Shown one piece after another: positions 38,563 to 48,800 of a stretch of 60,254 nt of DNA. The DNA comes from a virus: positions 1-60,254 of IMG/VR virus record IMGVR_UViG_3300045747_000144; one strand, 5' to 3'. The position numbers were made by a program, and so were the translations under genes. The notes under the pieces were generated by a model that saw only the letters and a list, made by a program, of their open reading frames with translations, ran no database searches and had not been told where the DNA came from. Every line of letters begins with the position of its first letter. Positions within the stretch are counted from its first letter, which is position 1.

Positions 38563-39465
38563 ATGTCAAATCTTAAAATTAGTCAGCTCCAAGAGGCAAC
38601 AACCACAAATGCTGCTGACTCATTTATGGTCATTCAGGGAAATTCAAACAAGAGGTTGACTCTAGCTTCATTGCTTGGTCATATGGATTCCCCAGTAACT
38701 GTCAACAGCAAATTACTAAATTTAAATTTTGCAGTAAATGGTGTTAGCCCTAATCTATTGTGTACCGATGCACAATCAAACACAGTGGGAATTCGGACAA
38801 ATATTGCAGAGAATGCTGCTCTACAAGTGGTTGGTGACATTAGGGTAGGTGGTACTAAGGTTGTCAATAAAATCATTTCTGCTGTTACAATGGGTGCAGT
38901 GGGTTCTGGCGGTTCTGGCAAAAAATTGGTCACAATAACAGTTTCAGAAAATCACGGGTTTGTTGCTGGTGATAATATCAATATAACTGGTGTAGTTAAT
39001 GTGGTGTCATTAAATGGTCTTAAGAAGATATCCGTCCCATCTCTTAATGAATTTACATTTACTGTGGTAGATGACACAACCGGCACCCCTGCTCTCGGGG
39101 TTACCCCAAGGGCAACAAGAACAACGTATTATCCTGGTGTCTATAAGGGGTCATACGAAGGATATTTAGTTCCTCCTGATGAGGTAAGTTCTACCCATGC
39201 GCTAGATGCATCATATGCTATTACTGCACTTTTGGTGTCAGGTTCTTGCAATTTCATTTTATCATCAGGATCACAAGGTCAAGAGAAGTACATTTACCTT
39301 AAGAGTATAGTCAACACGGGTGACAAAGCAACAATTAGGGTCGGCGGTGGTCTTGGGTTCAATAGAATTCAATTTCAAAGGGTTGGAGACGGTGTTCAGA
39401 TGGTGTTCGATGGAGATGTTTGGATTGTAACTGGCGTGAATGGCGCAATTGTTTCGACAATATGA
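38563..39465 (+). CDS. structural protein with KISxL N-terminal motif
   Basis: A 300-residue protein starting with KISQLQEATTTNAADSFMVI and NSNKRLTLASLLG, paralogous in its first 45 residues to the preceding gene. The rest is beta-rich (ITVSENHGFVAGDNINITGV, as in fibre-type proteins). Its stop overlaps the next ATG. Confidence 0.62.
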   Translation: MSNLKISQLQEATTTNAADSFMVIQGNSNKRLTLASLLGHMDSPVTVNSKLLNLNFAVNGVSPNLLCTDAQSNTVGIRTNIAENAALQVVGDIRVGGTKVVNKIISAVTMGAVGSGGSGKKLVTITVSENHGFVAGDNINITGVVNVVSLNGLKKISVPSLNEFTFTVVDDTTGTPALGVTPRATRTTYYPGVYKGSYEGYLVPPDEVSSTHALDASYAITALLVSGSCNFILSSGSQGQEKYIYLKSIVNTGDKATIRVGGGLGFNRIQFQRVGDGVQMVFDGDVWIVTGVNGAIVSTI

Positions 39466-39827
39466 TAGATAACTTTACGTCGTATGCTATGAAGGCATAT
39501 GATAACCCATCATGTACTACTATCAATGATTTTAGACATGATATGACTAGAATAACCCACTTAAATAGGTTATTCAATAGGTATTATGAGAAAGATGATC
39601 TGCAGGTTAGGCTTATACTAAATCACATGATTGTGATGTATAATGTATTTAAACCAGACATGTTAACAGAGATGCTTTTCTCCAAAGTTAAGCCTGAGTA
39701 TTGGTCTGGGGTTAAAACTATTTTGACATACTTAAGTTATATGCCAGAAAAGGTATCATCTATCAATAAATTAGATTCTGATATTGCAGTAGATACAAAC
39801 ATAGCAAAAGAATTGAGGCAAATTTAA
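39462..39827 (+). CDS. conserved T4-like protein upstream of neck genes
   Basis: A 121-residue helical protein starting at ATG 39462 (ATGA overlap). The pattern T-I-N-D-F-x-H-D-M-x-R-I-x-x-L-x-R-L-F-x-R-Y and VRLILNHMIVMYNVFKPDML is conserved at this position in aquatic T4-like phages. No assigned function. Overlaps the next start by one base. Confidence 0.7.
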   Translation: MIDNFTSYAMKAYDNPSCTTINDFRHDMTRITHLNRLFNRYYEKDDLQVRLILNHMIVMYNVFKPDMLTEMLFSKVKPEYWSGVKTILTYLSYMPEKVSSINKLDSDIAVDTNIAKELRQI

Positions 39828-40357
39828 TGGGACAGATTGTTGATAACGCTATAGCATTGAGAATAATATATCTATTGGTTAGAGACTTCAAAAAATGGGA
39901 CTCTTACAAATTAGGTATGATGGACGCTGATGGTAAGGCCACAGACAAACGTGCATCAAATCAAGATGAGAGAGATTCATGGACAATGCTACACAGACTA
40001 GTCGCCAGATTAAAGCGCATAATAGGTCTGGCCCCAGGAGGAAAGACTCTACTGGGTAGATTAACTGCTTCATATCTATTAGTTAGAGAAAGTTATAACT
40101 TGGAATATGAATTGACAGACGATCAACTAACAGAATGTTTCATTTCTATACTGGAAACAATAACAGATTCTGACGTGGATAATGTGATGCATATTTTTGA
40201 AGAAATTGCCAACACAACTGTCGCTATACCAGTATCTAGAGACAATCAACCGTCAACACTTCTCGGTGGCAATAAGCCAAAAAAGAAAAAATCATATCGT
40301 GAACTAAATTTGAGTATGGTTCGTAGACCTCAACTGGACAATTTCACTGGTGTATAA
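39827..40357 (+). CDS. conserved T4-like protein upstream of gp14
   Basis: A 176-residue protein with conserved text YKLGMMDADGKATDKR, then ERDSWTMLHRLVARLKRII. It is helical, with a Lys-rich tail. Always near the neck/terminase genes in related phages as I recall them; probably a head assembly factor. Overlaps gp14 by one base. Confidence 0.68.
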   Translation: MGQIVDNAIALRIIYLLVRDFKKWDSYKLGMMDADGKATDKRASNQDERDSWTMLHRLVARLKRIIGLAPGGKTLLGRLTASYLLVRESYNLEYELTDDQLTECFISILETITDSDVDNVMHIFEEIANTTVAIPVSRDNQPSTLLGGNKPKKKKSYRELNLSMVRRPQLDNFTGV

Positions 40358-41100
40358 TGACAGCTAGCAATTCATACTCTGTTGCATCTAATGCAGTAAA
40401 CCCATATTTTCAAAAGGGCATAGCATCCGAGATTAACTTATTTCAGGGGTTAGTGTCCGAATCTATACAAGTTATAGGGCACAATATACACTATCTTCCT
40501 AGGAAACTCCAGAAGTTAGATTTGATATTGGGTGAGGATACATTAAGCAAGTTCGACCTGGCTATTCCAATTGAGATGTATCTTAAGAAGGATCAGTGGG
40601 TTGATGATAAAGATATAATGAGTAAGTTTGGTCTTATGGCAGACGACAACGTAAAGTTTAGCGTTTCAAAAGCCAGATGGGAAACTGTAATATCAAAATA
40701 CCCAGGTAGAGTGATGTATTTCAATCGACCTCAAGAGGGTGATTTGATTTATGAATCTATCAATAAGAATCTTTACGAAATAACATTCGTGGATAGGGAT
40801 GCTCCATACTACCAGATGGGCACAAATCTTATGTATGTTTTGTCTTGCAGGCCGTATGTGTATTCATCCGAGAGAATTAATACTGGCATCACTGAAATTG
40901 ATGACGTGGGATTTGAGGAAGTTACCGCAGATCTATTTGAGTATCAGGTCGTTCAGGAAGATGGAACTGGATTGTTGCAGGAAAATGGGTCATCTATCAT
41001 AATAGATGGTGATCAAGCGAACGACAATTTCGACAAAACAGAAGCATTCAACGCTGCAGCTATAGCAGAAGAGTGGGATAAAAGTAACCCTTTCGGGTGA
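40357..41100 (+). CDS. 14: head completion/neck protein gp14
   Basis: A 247-residue homologue of T4 gp14, which forms the neck connecting the filled head to the tail. The diagnostic segments are NPYFQKGIASEINLFQGLV, HYLPRKLQKLDLILGED and FDLAIPIEMYLKKDQWVDD, then KFGLMADDNVKFSVSKARWE and RPQEGDLIYES. T4 gp14 is about 256 residues. It precedes gp15, as in T4. Confidence 0.88.
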   Translation: MTASNSYSVASNAVNPYFQKGIASEINLFQGLVSESIQVIGHNIHYLPRKLQKLDLILGEDTLSKFDLAIPIEMYLKKDQWVDDKDIMSKFGLMADDNVKFSVSKARWETVISKYPGRVMYFNRPQEGDLIYESINKNLYEITFVDRDAPYYQMGTNLMYVLSCRPYVYSSERINTGITEIDDVGFEEVTADLFEYQVVQEDGTGLLQENGSSIIIDGDQANDNFDKTEAFNAAAIAEEWDKSNPFG

Positions 41101-41115
41101 TAATAGGAGTATGTA

Positions 41116-41835
41116 ATGGCACTAGGTGATCCGTATTATCATGGTATAATAAGAAAAACAATTGTTGCATTTGGTGAATTGTTCTCAGATGTACGAATTG
41201 AAAGAAAAGATTCTGTTGGTGTAACTCAGCAATTGGTTAGGGTTCCAATTGGATATGGGCCCAAAGAAAAGTGGTTAAGAAGAGTTCAAGAAAATCCAGA
41301 CTTGCAAAAAAGCGTCAAGATAACCGTGCCCCGCATGGCGTTTGAAATAACCGGTTATCAATATGACCCCTCAAGAAGGATGTCTAGTGGTTATGTGTCG
41401 ACTGAAGGGCATGATAAAGTAAACACCCCAGTCCCATATACATTAACTATAAATCTATATGTTATAACTAGGACCCAAGAAGATTCTCTTAATATTCTAG
41501 AGCAGATACTCCCTTATTTTGCCCCTAATATAGATTTAAGTATAGTTGTGTTAGATGACCCAAAGCTAACATCGTCGTTTCCAGTGTCTTTATCCACAGT
41601 TAGTCAGAATGACAATTACGACACAGATTTAGATGATAATAGAATGATCATAAACACACTTTCATTCACTGCTAAGATTAATCTGTATGGCCCAATGATT
41701 AAACCTAAGGTCATCAAGACATCTATAGCGAATATAAACACCGGTGCATTGGTATACACTGCTGCAGTTAACCCACAAGAGGCAACGGTTGCAGATACAT
41801 ATACTATATTGGACAACTGGGAAATTGGTGCATGA
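41116..41835 (+). CDS. 15: tail sheath terminator/stabiliser gp15
   Basis: A 239-residue homologue of T4 gp15, which caps the contractile tail and joins it to the head. The start DPYYHGIIRKTIVAFGELFSD, then IGYGPKEKWLRRVQENPDL and KITVPRMAFEITGYQYDPS, are conserved across T4-like phages. T4 gp15 is about 272 residues. AGGAG precedes the ATG. Its stop overlaps gp16. Confidence 0.9.
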   Translation: MALGDPYYHGIIRKTIVAFGELFSDVRIERKDSVGVTQQLVRVPIGYGPKEKWLRRVQENPDLQKSVKITVPRMAFEITGYQYDPSRRMSSGYVSTEGHDKVNTPVPYTLTINLYVITRTQEDSLNILEQILPYFAPNIDLSIVVLDDPKLTSSFPVSLSTVSQNDNYDTDLDDNRMIINTLSFTAKINLYGPMIKPKVIKTSIANINTGALVYTAAVNPQEATVADTYTILDNWEIGA

Positions 41836-42272
41836 ACAAACTAAATGATGTATTTGATATTGAGGACGTTTCTCCTCCTTTGACGTTGGATGTAATATCT
41901 ACGCCAGTAATTGATAAGGTTGAAAACTCAGAAGATGTGGATTTTGAAGCAGCAAGAACTAATGTGTATCAAATCATTGATCAGTTCAAAGCTGCCATAG
42001 AAACTGGAATGCTAATCGCCTCAGAAACACAAAACCCAAGAGCACTAGAGGTATTAAGCGGCCTATTGAAAAATGCTGCAGATACAAACAAGCAGTTGAT
42101 ACAGATGTCTAAGGATAAGCAAGACGTCAAAGTAACAAAGATTCAAGCATCAGTCAAGGGTGCAGTTCAACAAGCGCCAACAATAGGCACACAACAGAAT
42201 GTGACATTCGTCGGGTCATCATCACAACTTAATCAACTGATCGCTGACAGACTAGCATCAATGAACACATGA
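41832..42272 (+). CDS. 16: terminase small subunit gp16
   Basis: A 146-residue mostly helical protein with a central coiled coil (NVYQIIDQFKAAIETGMLI, then VLSGLLKNAADTNKQLIQMS) and a Thr/Gln-rich tail, matching T4 gp16 (about 164 residues). gp16 regulates the packaging motor and recognises DNA. It is coupled on both sides by ATGA overlaps and lies directly before the large terminase. Confidence 0.85.
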   Translation: MNKLNDVFDIEDVSPPLTLDVISTPVIDKVENSEDVDFEAARTNVYQIIDQFKAAIETGMLIASETQNPRALEVLSGLLKNAADTNKQLIQMSKDKQDVKVTKIQASVKGAVQQAPTIGTQQNVTFVGSSSQLNQLIADRLASMNT

Positions 42273-43876
42273 ATCCTGTAGACGTCGTTGACTATTTGCA
42301 GGGCCTAACCTTTAGGTCTAATCCGAACCTTCGCCCAAAAGGAGCACAGATAACATATACTGAGGACATGATATCCGAGTATATTAAGTGTAAGGCAGAC
42401 CCAGTATACTTCATCAGTAACTATGTTAAGGTTGTGCATCCTGACCGTGGTATCGTTCTTATGGAATTATACGATTATCAGAAACGAATGGTTAGGGCAT
42501 ATCACGAAAACCGTAGGGTTATTTTCCTAACTGCCAGGCAACAAGGAAAAACTACTGTATCAGCAGCGTACTTTGTTTGGTATGTACTGTTCAATGATCA
42601 AAAGTCAGTTGCTATCATGGCAAACAAACAAGCAACAGCTTATGAAATCATGGATAGGTTCCGTCTTGCATATGAGAACTTACCAAAGTGGATGCAACAG
42701 GGTGTGGATGTATGGAATAGAGGATCTGTCACTCTAGAGAATGGGTCAAAGGTATTTGGGTCAGCAACAACAGCATCTGGTACCCGTGGTAAAACAGTTA
42801 ATATTTTGTACTTAGATGAATTTGCATTCGTTGAGAACAACCTGGCCGAGGCATTCTTTACCGCTGTATACCCAACAATTACCGCTGGTAAAGACACAAA
42901 AGTTCTTATGACATCCACCCCAAATGGGTTTAACCACTTCTATAAATTCTGGAATGAGGCAGTTAAAGGTGTTAATGGTTTTCATCATCTAAGAGTGCAT
43001 TGGTATGAAACACCAGGTAGAGATCAAAAATGGTACGATGAACAGAAAGCTGTTTTGGGAGAATTGAAATCTGCTCAAGAATTGGACGCAGAGTTCTTAG
43101 GGTCAAGTTTGCAACTATTAACATCTGCAACTATGGCAAGACTGACATACAGTACACCAATAAAAGAATACACGGATGAATACAAGGGCCTCAGCGTATA
43201 TGAAGGCCCGGTAGAAAATCGAGCGTATATTATGACAGTTGACGTGTCCCGTGGACGGCATCTGGACTCATCTGCTTTTATTATTTTTGATGTCACACAA
43301 CCACCATTTAGAATAGTTGCCACTTATAATAATAATGAAGTTGCGCCAATGATGTATGGTGGTATTTGCCACAAGATGGCGTCTAACTATAATAATGCAT
43401 TTATATTAGTCGAAATTAATGATGTTGGTGCTCAGGTGGCTGACAACTTATATTATGAGTTTGAATATGAAAACTTATTTTGGACAAAGGGTGGCGAGGA
43501 ACTTGGTAAAAAGGGAACAGACCCATTCCCTGGAATTAGAACGACTAAAAAAACAAAACGAATAGGTTGTGCTAATCTTAAGGATGTTGTGGAAAAACAA
43601 CAACTATTAATCAACGACTTTAAACTAATAACAGAACTTAGTACATTCGTTCAATCCAAAGCTGGGTCTTATGAGGCTGATGAAGGTTTCCATGACGATA
43701 TGGTAATGTGCGCTGTGATGTTCGCATGGCTATTAACTCAGTCTTGGTTTAAAGACTTGACTGACGTAGACATAAGAAATAAAATGTATGCTCAGAAATT
43801 GATAGAGATGGACGATGAATTGACACCATTCGGATTTATGCCGGACTATTATGAAACCGTAGATGAGGCATTATGA
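42269..43876 (+). CDS. 17: terminase large subunit gp17 (packaging ATPase/nuclease)
   Basis: A 535-residue two-domain motor protein. The ATPase domain carries Walker A T-A-R-Q-Q-G-K-T-T, the Q-motif region YDYQKRMVRAYHENR upstream, and Walker B V-N-I-L-Y-L-D-E-F-A-F-V. The coupling motif MTSTPNGFN (motif III) follows. The C-terminal RNase H-like nuclease shows IMTVDVSRGRHLD (first Asp) and VLVEINDVG-type text, here ILVEINDVGAQVADN, and ends in HDDMVMCAVMF. T4 gp17 is 610 residues. Confidence 0.96.
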   Translation: MNPVDVVDYLQGLTFRSNPNLRPKGAQITYTEDMISEYIKCKADPVYFISNYVKVVHPDRGIVLMELYDYQKRMVRAYHENRRVIFLTARQQGKTTVSAAYFVWYVLFNDQKSVAIMANKQATAYEIMDRFRLAYENLPKWMQQGVDVWNRGSVTLENGSKVFGSATTASGTRGKTVNILYLDEFAFVENNLAEAFFTAVYPTITAGKDTKVLMTSTPNGFNHFYKFWNEAVKGVNGFHHLRVHWYETPGRDQKWYDEQKAVLGELKSAQELDAEFLGSSLQLLTSATMARLTYSTPIKEYTDEYKGLSVYEGPVENRAYIMTVDVSRGRHLDSSAFIIFDVTQPPFRIVATYNNNEVAPMMYGGICHKMASNYNNAFILVEINDVGAQVADNLYYEFEYENLFWTKGGEELGKKGTDPFPGIRTTKKTKRIGCANLKDVVEKQQLLINDFKLITELSTFVQSKAGSYEADEGFHDDMVMCAVMFAWLLTQSWFKDLTDVDIRNKMYAQKLIEMDDELTPFGFMPDYYETVDEAL

Positions 43877-44319
43877 TAAATATTAGATTTGGTGATATGT
43901 TTTATAAATTAGCTAGTATTTTTTTCACTTCAGATCTGCATGGGACTAGAGTTATTCTATCCATATCAGAAATGGTGTGGGCATTAACACTATTTTGGCC
44001 AGGTGTGACGTTTGATAGGCCAACATATAAAATTATGGCAGAGATTTGCTCCGAGGAATATTGGGCATTTGCATTCTTAGTGTCGTCAATTATACAATTT
44101 TACTTGGTTATCAAAAATAAATATCACAGCAAGTTCGCTCAAATATTCGCAGGTGCAAACTCCCTATTTTGGTGGTTTGTTGTTATAGCCATGTATAATT
44201 CTGTCAGTCCTCCTCCAGCTGCAATATCTGGAGAATTGGGATTGGCTATTGGTGCGTCTTGGATATTCATTAGGTCTGGTTACAAAACAAGAATAATAAG
44301 AGGCAACGAATATGTTTGA
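43873..44319 (+). CDS. multi-span membrane protein
   Basis: A 148-residue protein with about four hydrophobic segments (WALTLFWPGVTF, AFAFLVSSIIQFYLVI, ANSLFWWFVVIAMY and LGLAIGASWIFI). It begins at ATG 43873, overlapping the terminase stop, and its first codons include an ATAAATA box (43876-43882). Similar membrane proteins occur next to structural genes in T4-like and T7-like aquatic phages. A holin-like role is possible but unsupported by an adjacent endolysin. Confidence 0.6.
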   Translation: MINIRFGDMFYKLASIFFTSDLHGTRVILSISEMVWALTLFWPGVTFDRPTYKIMAEICSEEYWAFAFLVSSIIQFYLVIKNKYHSKFAQIFAGANSLFWWFVVIAMYNSVSPPPAAISGELGLAIGASWIFIRSGYKTRIIRGNEYV

Positions 44320-44554
44320 TTGGGGCTCACTGACCTTTGCAACACTAGTTGCATCACTTGCAACTTTTTTGTTTTTGTGGCTATTGCAAGTTACAATAAA
44401 AACATTGTTTATAAACTACACAAACAATCTGGTTGATGAGAGAAACTATACCTGTTTGCGGTGTGTAGATATAGAAATGATAAAAACAGATATTAGGTTA
44501 TTAAAAACCGAAGTTATCGTTATACAAGAAATAATTGATCGTGGGAGTATATGA
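44312..44554 (+). CDS. small membrane protein with helical tail
   Basis: An 80-residue protein with one membrane segment (TFATLVASLATFLFLWLLQV) and a hydrophilic tail with coiled-coil character (DIRLLKTEVIVIQEII). Coupled to both neighbours. Possible lysis or envelope function, unassigned. Confidence 0.6.
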   Translation: MFDWGSLTFATLVASLATFLFLWLLQVTIKTLFINYTNNLVDERNYTCLRCVDIEMIKTDIRLLKTEVIVIQEIIDRGSI

Positions 44555-44976
44555 TGAAATCATGGTTCATTAAAATAGTAGGTGTTTTGGTGTTCATGTT
44601 ATCTTTTATGATAGGCATGATAATATATCAGTCGGCAATTCCTACTCACCCACCCATAAAAGACAATCTTATATCTTATAATGTTACCAAAACCTCTGAA
44701 TTTATTATGGTTGAGGTGTCAGTGGATGCCATTGTGGAAAGTTCGTTCTCTGCTAAATTGAGTAGGTTATTGGTTCACGAATCTGGGTATCAACTGGAAA
44801 TTCAGGCAGTTGATGTAAATTATTCTGAAGGTGCGAATGATGTCCATAGAATATTTTACTTACCTAAAAATATGAGACCAGGTAAATATTGTGTTAGTAC
44901 TATACTAGAATGGCGTCCGATGTTTTCTCTTACCGATAAGATAAACACAATAGATCAGGGGTGCTTCGAACTATGA
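44551..44976 (+). CDS. membrane-anchored extracytoplasmic protein
   Basis: A 141-residue protein with an N-terminal membrane anchor (IVGVLVFMLSFMIGMIIYQS) and a beta-rich outer domain with two cysteines near the end (YCVSTILEW ... GCFEL). Coupled upstream and downstream by overlaps. Function unknown; its position with other membrane proteins suggests envelope action. Confidence 0.6.
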   Translation: MMKSWFIKIVGVLVFMLSFMIGMIIYQSAIPTHPPIKDNLISYNVTKTSEFIMVEVSVDAIVESSFSAKLSRLLVHESGYQLEIQAVDVNYSEGANDVHRIFYLPKNMRPGKYCVSTILEWRPMFSLTDKINTIDQGCFEL

Positions 44977-45491
44977 GCAACAATAACATACACATACCTG
45001 CTGCGCCGGCAACGCGCAATATTTGGCAAGGTGAGGAAAGAAGGGGGACTCCACTTAACCCGTCAGATCACACTTTGTATCTGCATCTAAAGGACGAAAT
45101 TAAAAGCCATCAAGAAATTATATTCAATGAACTCCGTGAGCATACGGTAGATGAGATGGGTAGGTTTAAGGACATATTAGATGAAATCAGAGCAACGTCA
45201 GACCACACCCGGATTCAGCATTCTAAATTGTCAGAAATGATCTCTGAAACTATAAAAGAAATAAACAAGCTTTCTGATGTTCAAAAGACTATTGTGTCTG
45301 CTTTCCCTAGGGGCATCGAGGGGTTACAAACACACAGTTTGTATCATCAGGAGGAAGAGGATGCAAAAAAGGGAAAAATAGAGATAATCAATGAGATAAA
45401 GAAGAAAGTTATGGCAGGTGCAGTTTGGGCAGCAATAAGTTTATTTGGATATGTTATAATAGATTGGTTCAAGACCCAGTTGCATAAATAA
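44973..45491 (+). CDS. coiled-coil protein with C-terminal membrane span
   Basis: A 172-residue protein from ATG 44973. After a polar N-terminus come coiled-coil stretches (HLKDEIKSHQEIIFNELREH, KLSEMISETIKEINKLSDV), then basic helices and one C-terminal membrane span (VWAAISLFGYVIIDWF). The topology resembles XhlA-type haemolysin or holin-associated proteins. Assignment tentative. Confidence 0.58.
   Translation: MSNNNIHIPAAPATRNIWQGEERRGTPLNPSDHTLYLHLKDEIKSHQEIIFNELREHTVDEMGRFKDILDEIRATSDHTRIQHSKLSEMISETIKEINKLSDVQKTIVSAFPRGIEGLQTHSLYHQEEEDAKKGKIEIINEIKKKVMAGAVWAAISLFGYVIIDWFKTQLHK
45483..45490 (+). promoter_or_regulatory. late promoter (CATAAATA)
   Basis: CATAAATA overlaps the stop of the upstream gene, 27 bases before the 45517 ATG. 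Confidence 0.6.
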
Positions 45492-45516
45492 TACTAACAT
45501 TTAGATTGGATTAATA

Positions 45517-45897
45517 ATGTCTTGGTATATTTTGCATAAAAATGGTGAACTTGTAGGTGTAGTTAATACCCCTACATGGGTATCCCTCGAAGGTGTTTCA
45601 GTTATATCTAAAGAAGGAAGTATCCCTGATTTAAATAACTATATATGGGATACCGAAGCCATGGATCTATTACCCTCTAGTAATAGGTTATCTAGACTAG
45701 AATTTATGTCTAGATTTACTCCTGAAGAGCGTATAGGTATTAGATCATCTAGTAATCCAGTAGTACAGGATATTATGAAACTATTAGAATTAGCAGAATT
45801 TGTTAGTACAAGCGATCCTGCTACCCAACAAGGTGTGGGGTACTTAGTATACTCGGGTATTCTTACTAATGCAAGAGCAGCGGAGGTACTTCAATAA
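45517..45897 (+). CDS. small tail-associated protein
   Basis: A 126-residue protein. The C-terminal segment RLEFMSRFTPEERIGIRSSS, then AEFVSTSDPATQQGVGYLV, is a motif of small proteins encoded next to tail fibres in many phages. It overlaps the next large gene by one base. A structural or assembly role is inferred. Confidence 0.6.
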   Translation: MSWYILHKNGELVGVVNTPTWVSLEGVSVISKEGSIPDLNNYIWDTEAMDLLPSSNRLSRLEFMSRFTPEERIGIRSSSNPVVQDIMKLLELAEFVSTSDPATQQGVGYLVYSGILTNARAAEVLQ

Positions 45898-48800
45898 TGC
45901 CTGCAATTCGTGACTGGTCATATAATTATCTATCTACCGCAGCTACCTCAGTAATATGTGACGCTCCTGAAACACAAGCTGGTGACTTAATTATAGCAGC
46001 TCTTACATGTAAGACTGCTCCAAATACCGCTGCTGCTCCTGCTGCAGCGTTTGATGATTTTAATTCAATTCAAACATATTGGCAAGAGACAGGTTTTGGT
46101 GCAGTTACAATGTACCTTAATCCGTCTTCCGGTATATCTACAGGCACCGCAGATGGTGCGACAAATCTTCCTTCTGGTGTCCCTTCTGCTACCACTACAT
46201 TCCCAGTAAAGAGTTTGATGGGTTTCATCAATGGTGCAACTGGTTCTTATTACGCTCCGGCTACTCTTACGGTAGCAACAACAATTATTATTAAGTCATA
46301 TTCAAAGACATATATAACTGCAACAGATTTGTCAGCTATCACCTTCAGTATGGGTGCTAGACTTTATAATGCAACTGACCAATGGCAAGTATCTCTTTAC
46401 TCGCATGATCCAGTAGGAGCTGCAGGTAACAAAACTATTGTAGCTACTGGTATTGCTAAGTTCTCGGGTACTGTTGTAGCTGGTGCTGGTACAACTTCTG
46501 CTATTACTCAGGTTCAGACTCAGTGGTTAGCAGCAGACTTTACTATTACGGGTACTGGTAGAATTCCTGCTGGCAATAAAATATTAGCTGAAGTATCTAT
46601 TATCCGTGTAGGTGCAACAACTACTGCACCTCGTATCTATTTTGACACAACTGGTGTCACTACTTCTACAACACTCATATTTACTTCCACTGCTGTTGGA
46701 ACACCCGGGTTGATATATGATAATATTACTGCCGCAGCTATCAATGCTACTGCTTCTGACTGGTGGCCAATTTCTGCTTTAACTCCAACAATACAAGAAT
46801 GTATATATTTTGGTAAGACTACAACATTCACTAATTTTGCTTTTACTGTTGCTACTGCCGGTGCTGGTGGTACTGCTGTTGCTACGTGGGAATATTGGAA
46901 CGGAACAGCTTGGGCAACACTTACAACTTTAACTGATACTACAGTTAGCTGGAGAACACCTACTGGTGCTCAGTCTGCAACTTGGACTGCTCCTGCTAAT
47001 TGGGCTACTACTGCGGTTAATGGTTCAACATACTACTGGATAAGAATAAGAGTATCTACTGTAGGTACATTTACTACTAGACCAGTATTCACTAGAGTTA
47101 CTCAAGGTACTTCTGTTTCATGGACTCAGCTATATAACGTAGTTAATACAACTACACCTGCTCAAATAGTGTTCTATAGATACGCTAGAGCAACAGAAGA
47201 CGCTACATTTACATTTACTATAACGTCATCTATTATGTCTATGGCGATTATATCTATAAGAGATGTACATCCAACAACACCGTTTAATAATGGTACTGGG
47301 TACGCTACAGCACTTAATGCTTTGATCAAAGCAAATATGCCTACTAGAACTACGACGGTTAACAACTGTCTAAATCTTCACTTAGTTTCTACATCCGTTG
47401 CTACTGTTCCTTCTATCATTGAAGGTCCTGTAACCATGCTATATGCTAAAGACGGGGGTACGTGCTCTGATGGTTGCGGATGGTCAATTACTCCTATTGC
47501 TGGAACTACACCTACTGTAGGTATGTCTCGTATCGCTGCATCAGCAGACGTACTGGCAACTATATCTATTCAGCCACCTACAGAAGGTGCTTCTGTAGTT
47601 CCTACCTATTGTGCATCAGATCTATCACAATATTTGGACCCAATCAACGGCACAACTGCATATAATGGTAATACTGCTTTTGCCGCAACCGCAGTTACTC
47701 ACTACGGCACACTTCTAAATACTAAGACTCTGGCTAATGGAACTGCGGCTGCATATGCTGACTCGGGTATTAACTCATACCACTCAATGGGTCAAGTTAC
47801 GTCAGGTACTACAAAAGGTACTTGGTCAGGCAATACTTTAGTATTTGCAGTAGCTAATAAACCAAATGTTACTGGTGAGAATATTCTTATTCATGCAAAG
47901 CCCATGTTGGCAGTTGATTTGCAAACAACCGTTGGTATTGGTGGTACTGGTGTATGTGGTGTTGCTATTGGACTTGGTTCTACTGCAAATGTTGATTATA
48001 AAGTCTATCACGTATCTGGTGGTGGAACACCATGGGGTGCAAATTATCAGCCCACTATTATTAATACTAACTATACAGGTGCAGGGCTAATACAGAACAC
48101 TGGGACGCTGAATCCAGCGTCCATAAACTCAATTGGTTTCTTTGTTGCAGGATTCTTGACAGCAGCGGATTGGATTTTTGGTTCTGCGTGGTCATTAGAT
48201 GTAACTACGGTTGCTGGTGGAAATGCTGCAGAGCCTGTAACACCAGCCGAAGTAGCTAGGGCTGCAGCAGATGGACATGAAAGAATGTCTATTACTCGGC
48301 AGGGTACTAACCAGATCTTGGTTTTTCAACCAATTCAGTTTGGTAATGGCGGTACTAATCCAATCTATCTAGACTTCACTAATGCTGCTACCGAGTTCCC
48401 TAAGCAGTACGATCAAGCATCAAAAACTACTAACTACTGTGCTCCTGATGACGTTTGTGGTTATACATTCTACCCAGGTGCTGGTGATGTAATTAATATA
48501 TCAGGTGCTTCATTCTCATCACCTTCTAAGTTTCACTGGAAATTCCACGCTTCTTCAAATGTATCAACATCAGTAATTACAACTACTGGGGCTGCAGTAA
48601 CAGGAGCAGGAACTGTTCAATTAATACCTGGTATTACTTTTAGTAACATTGCATTTTCTAAGTGTAATGAAATAGCCTCTAATGGGGCTACTATTACGGG
48701 TACATCATTTACTAGTACTGTAGGTACAGGAGCCCTATCTATTGCATCCTCTGCCCACATGACCCTAGTATCGAACTGTAGTTTTAGTAGTAATAGTACC

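Noticed and set aside
43873-45491. Complete lysis cassette
   Set aside because: The four membrane proteins could include a holin or spanin-like component, but no endolysin or clear Rz/Rz1 pair is present, so I do not name a lysis function.
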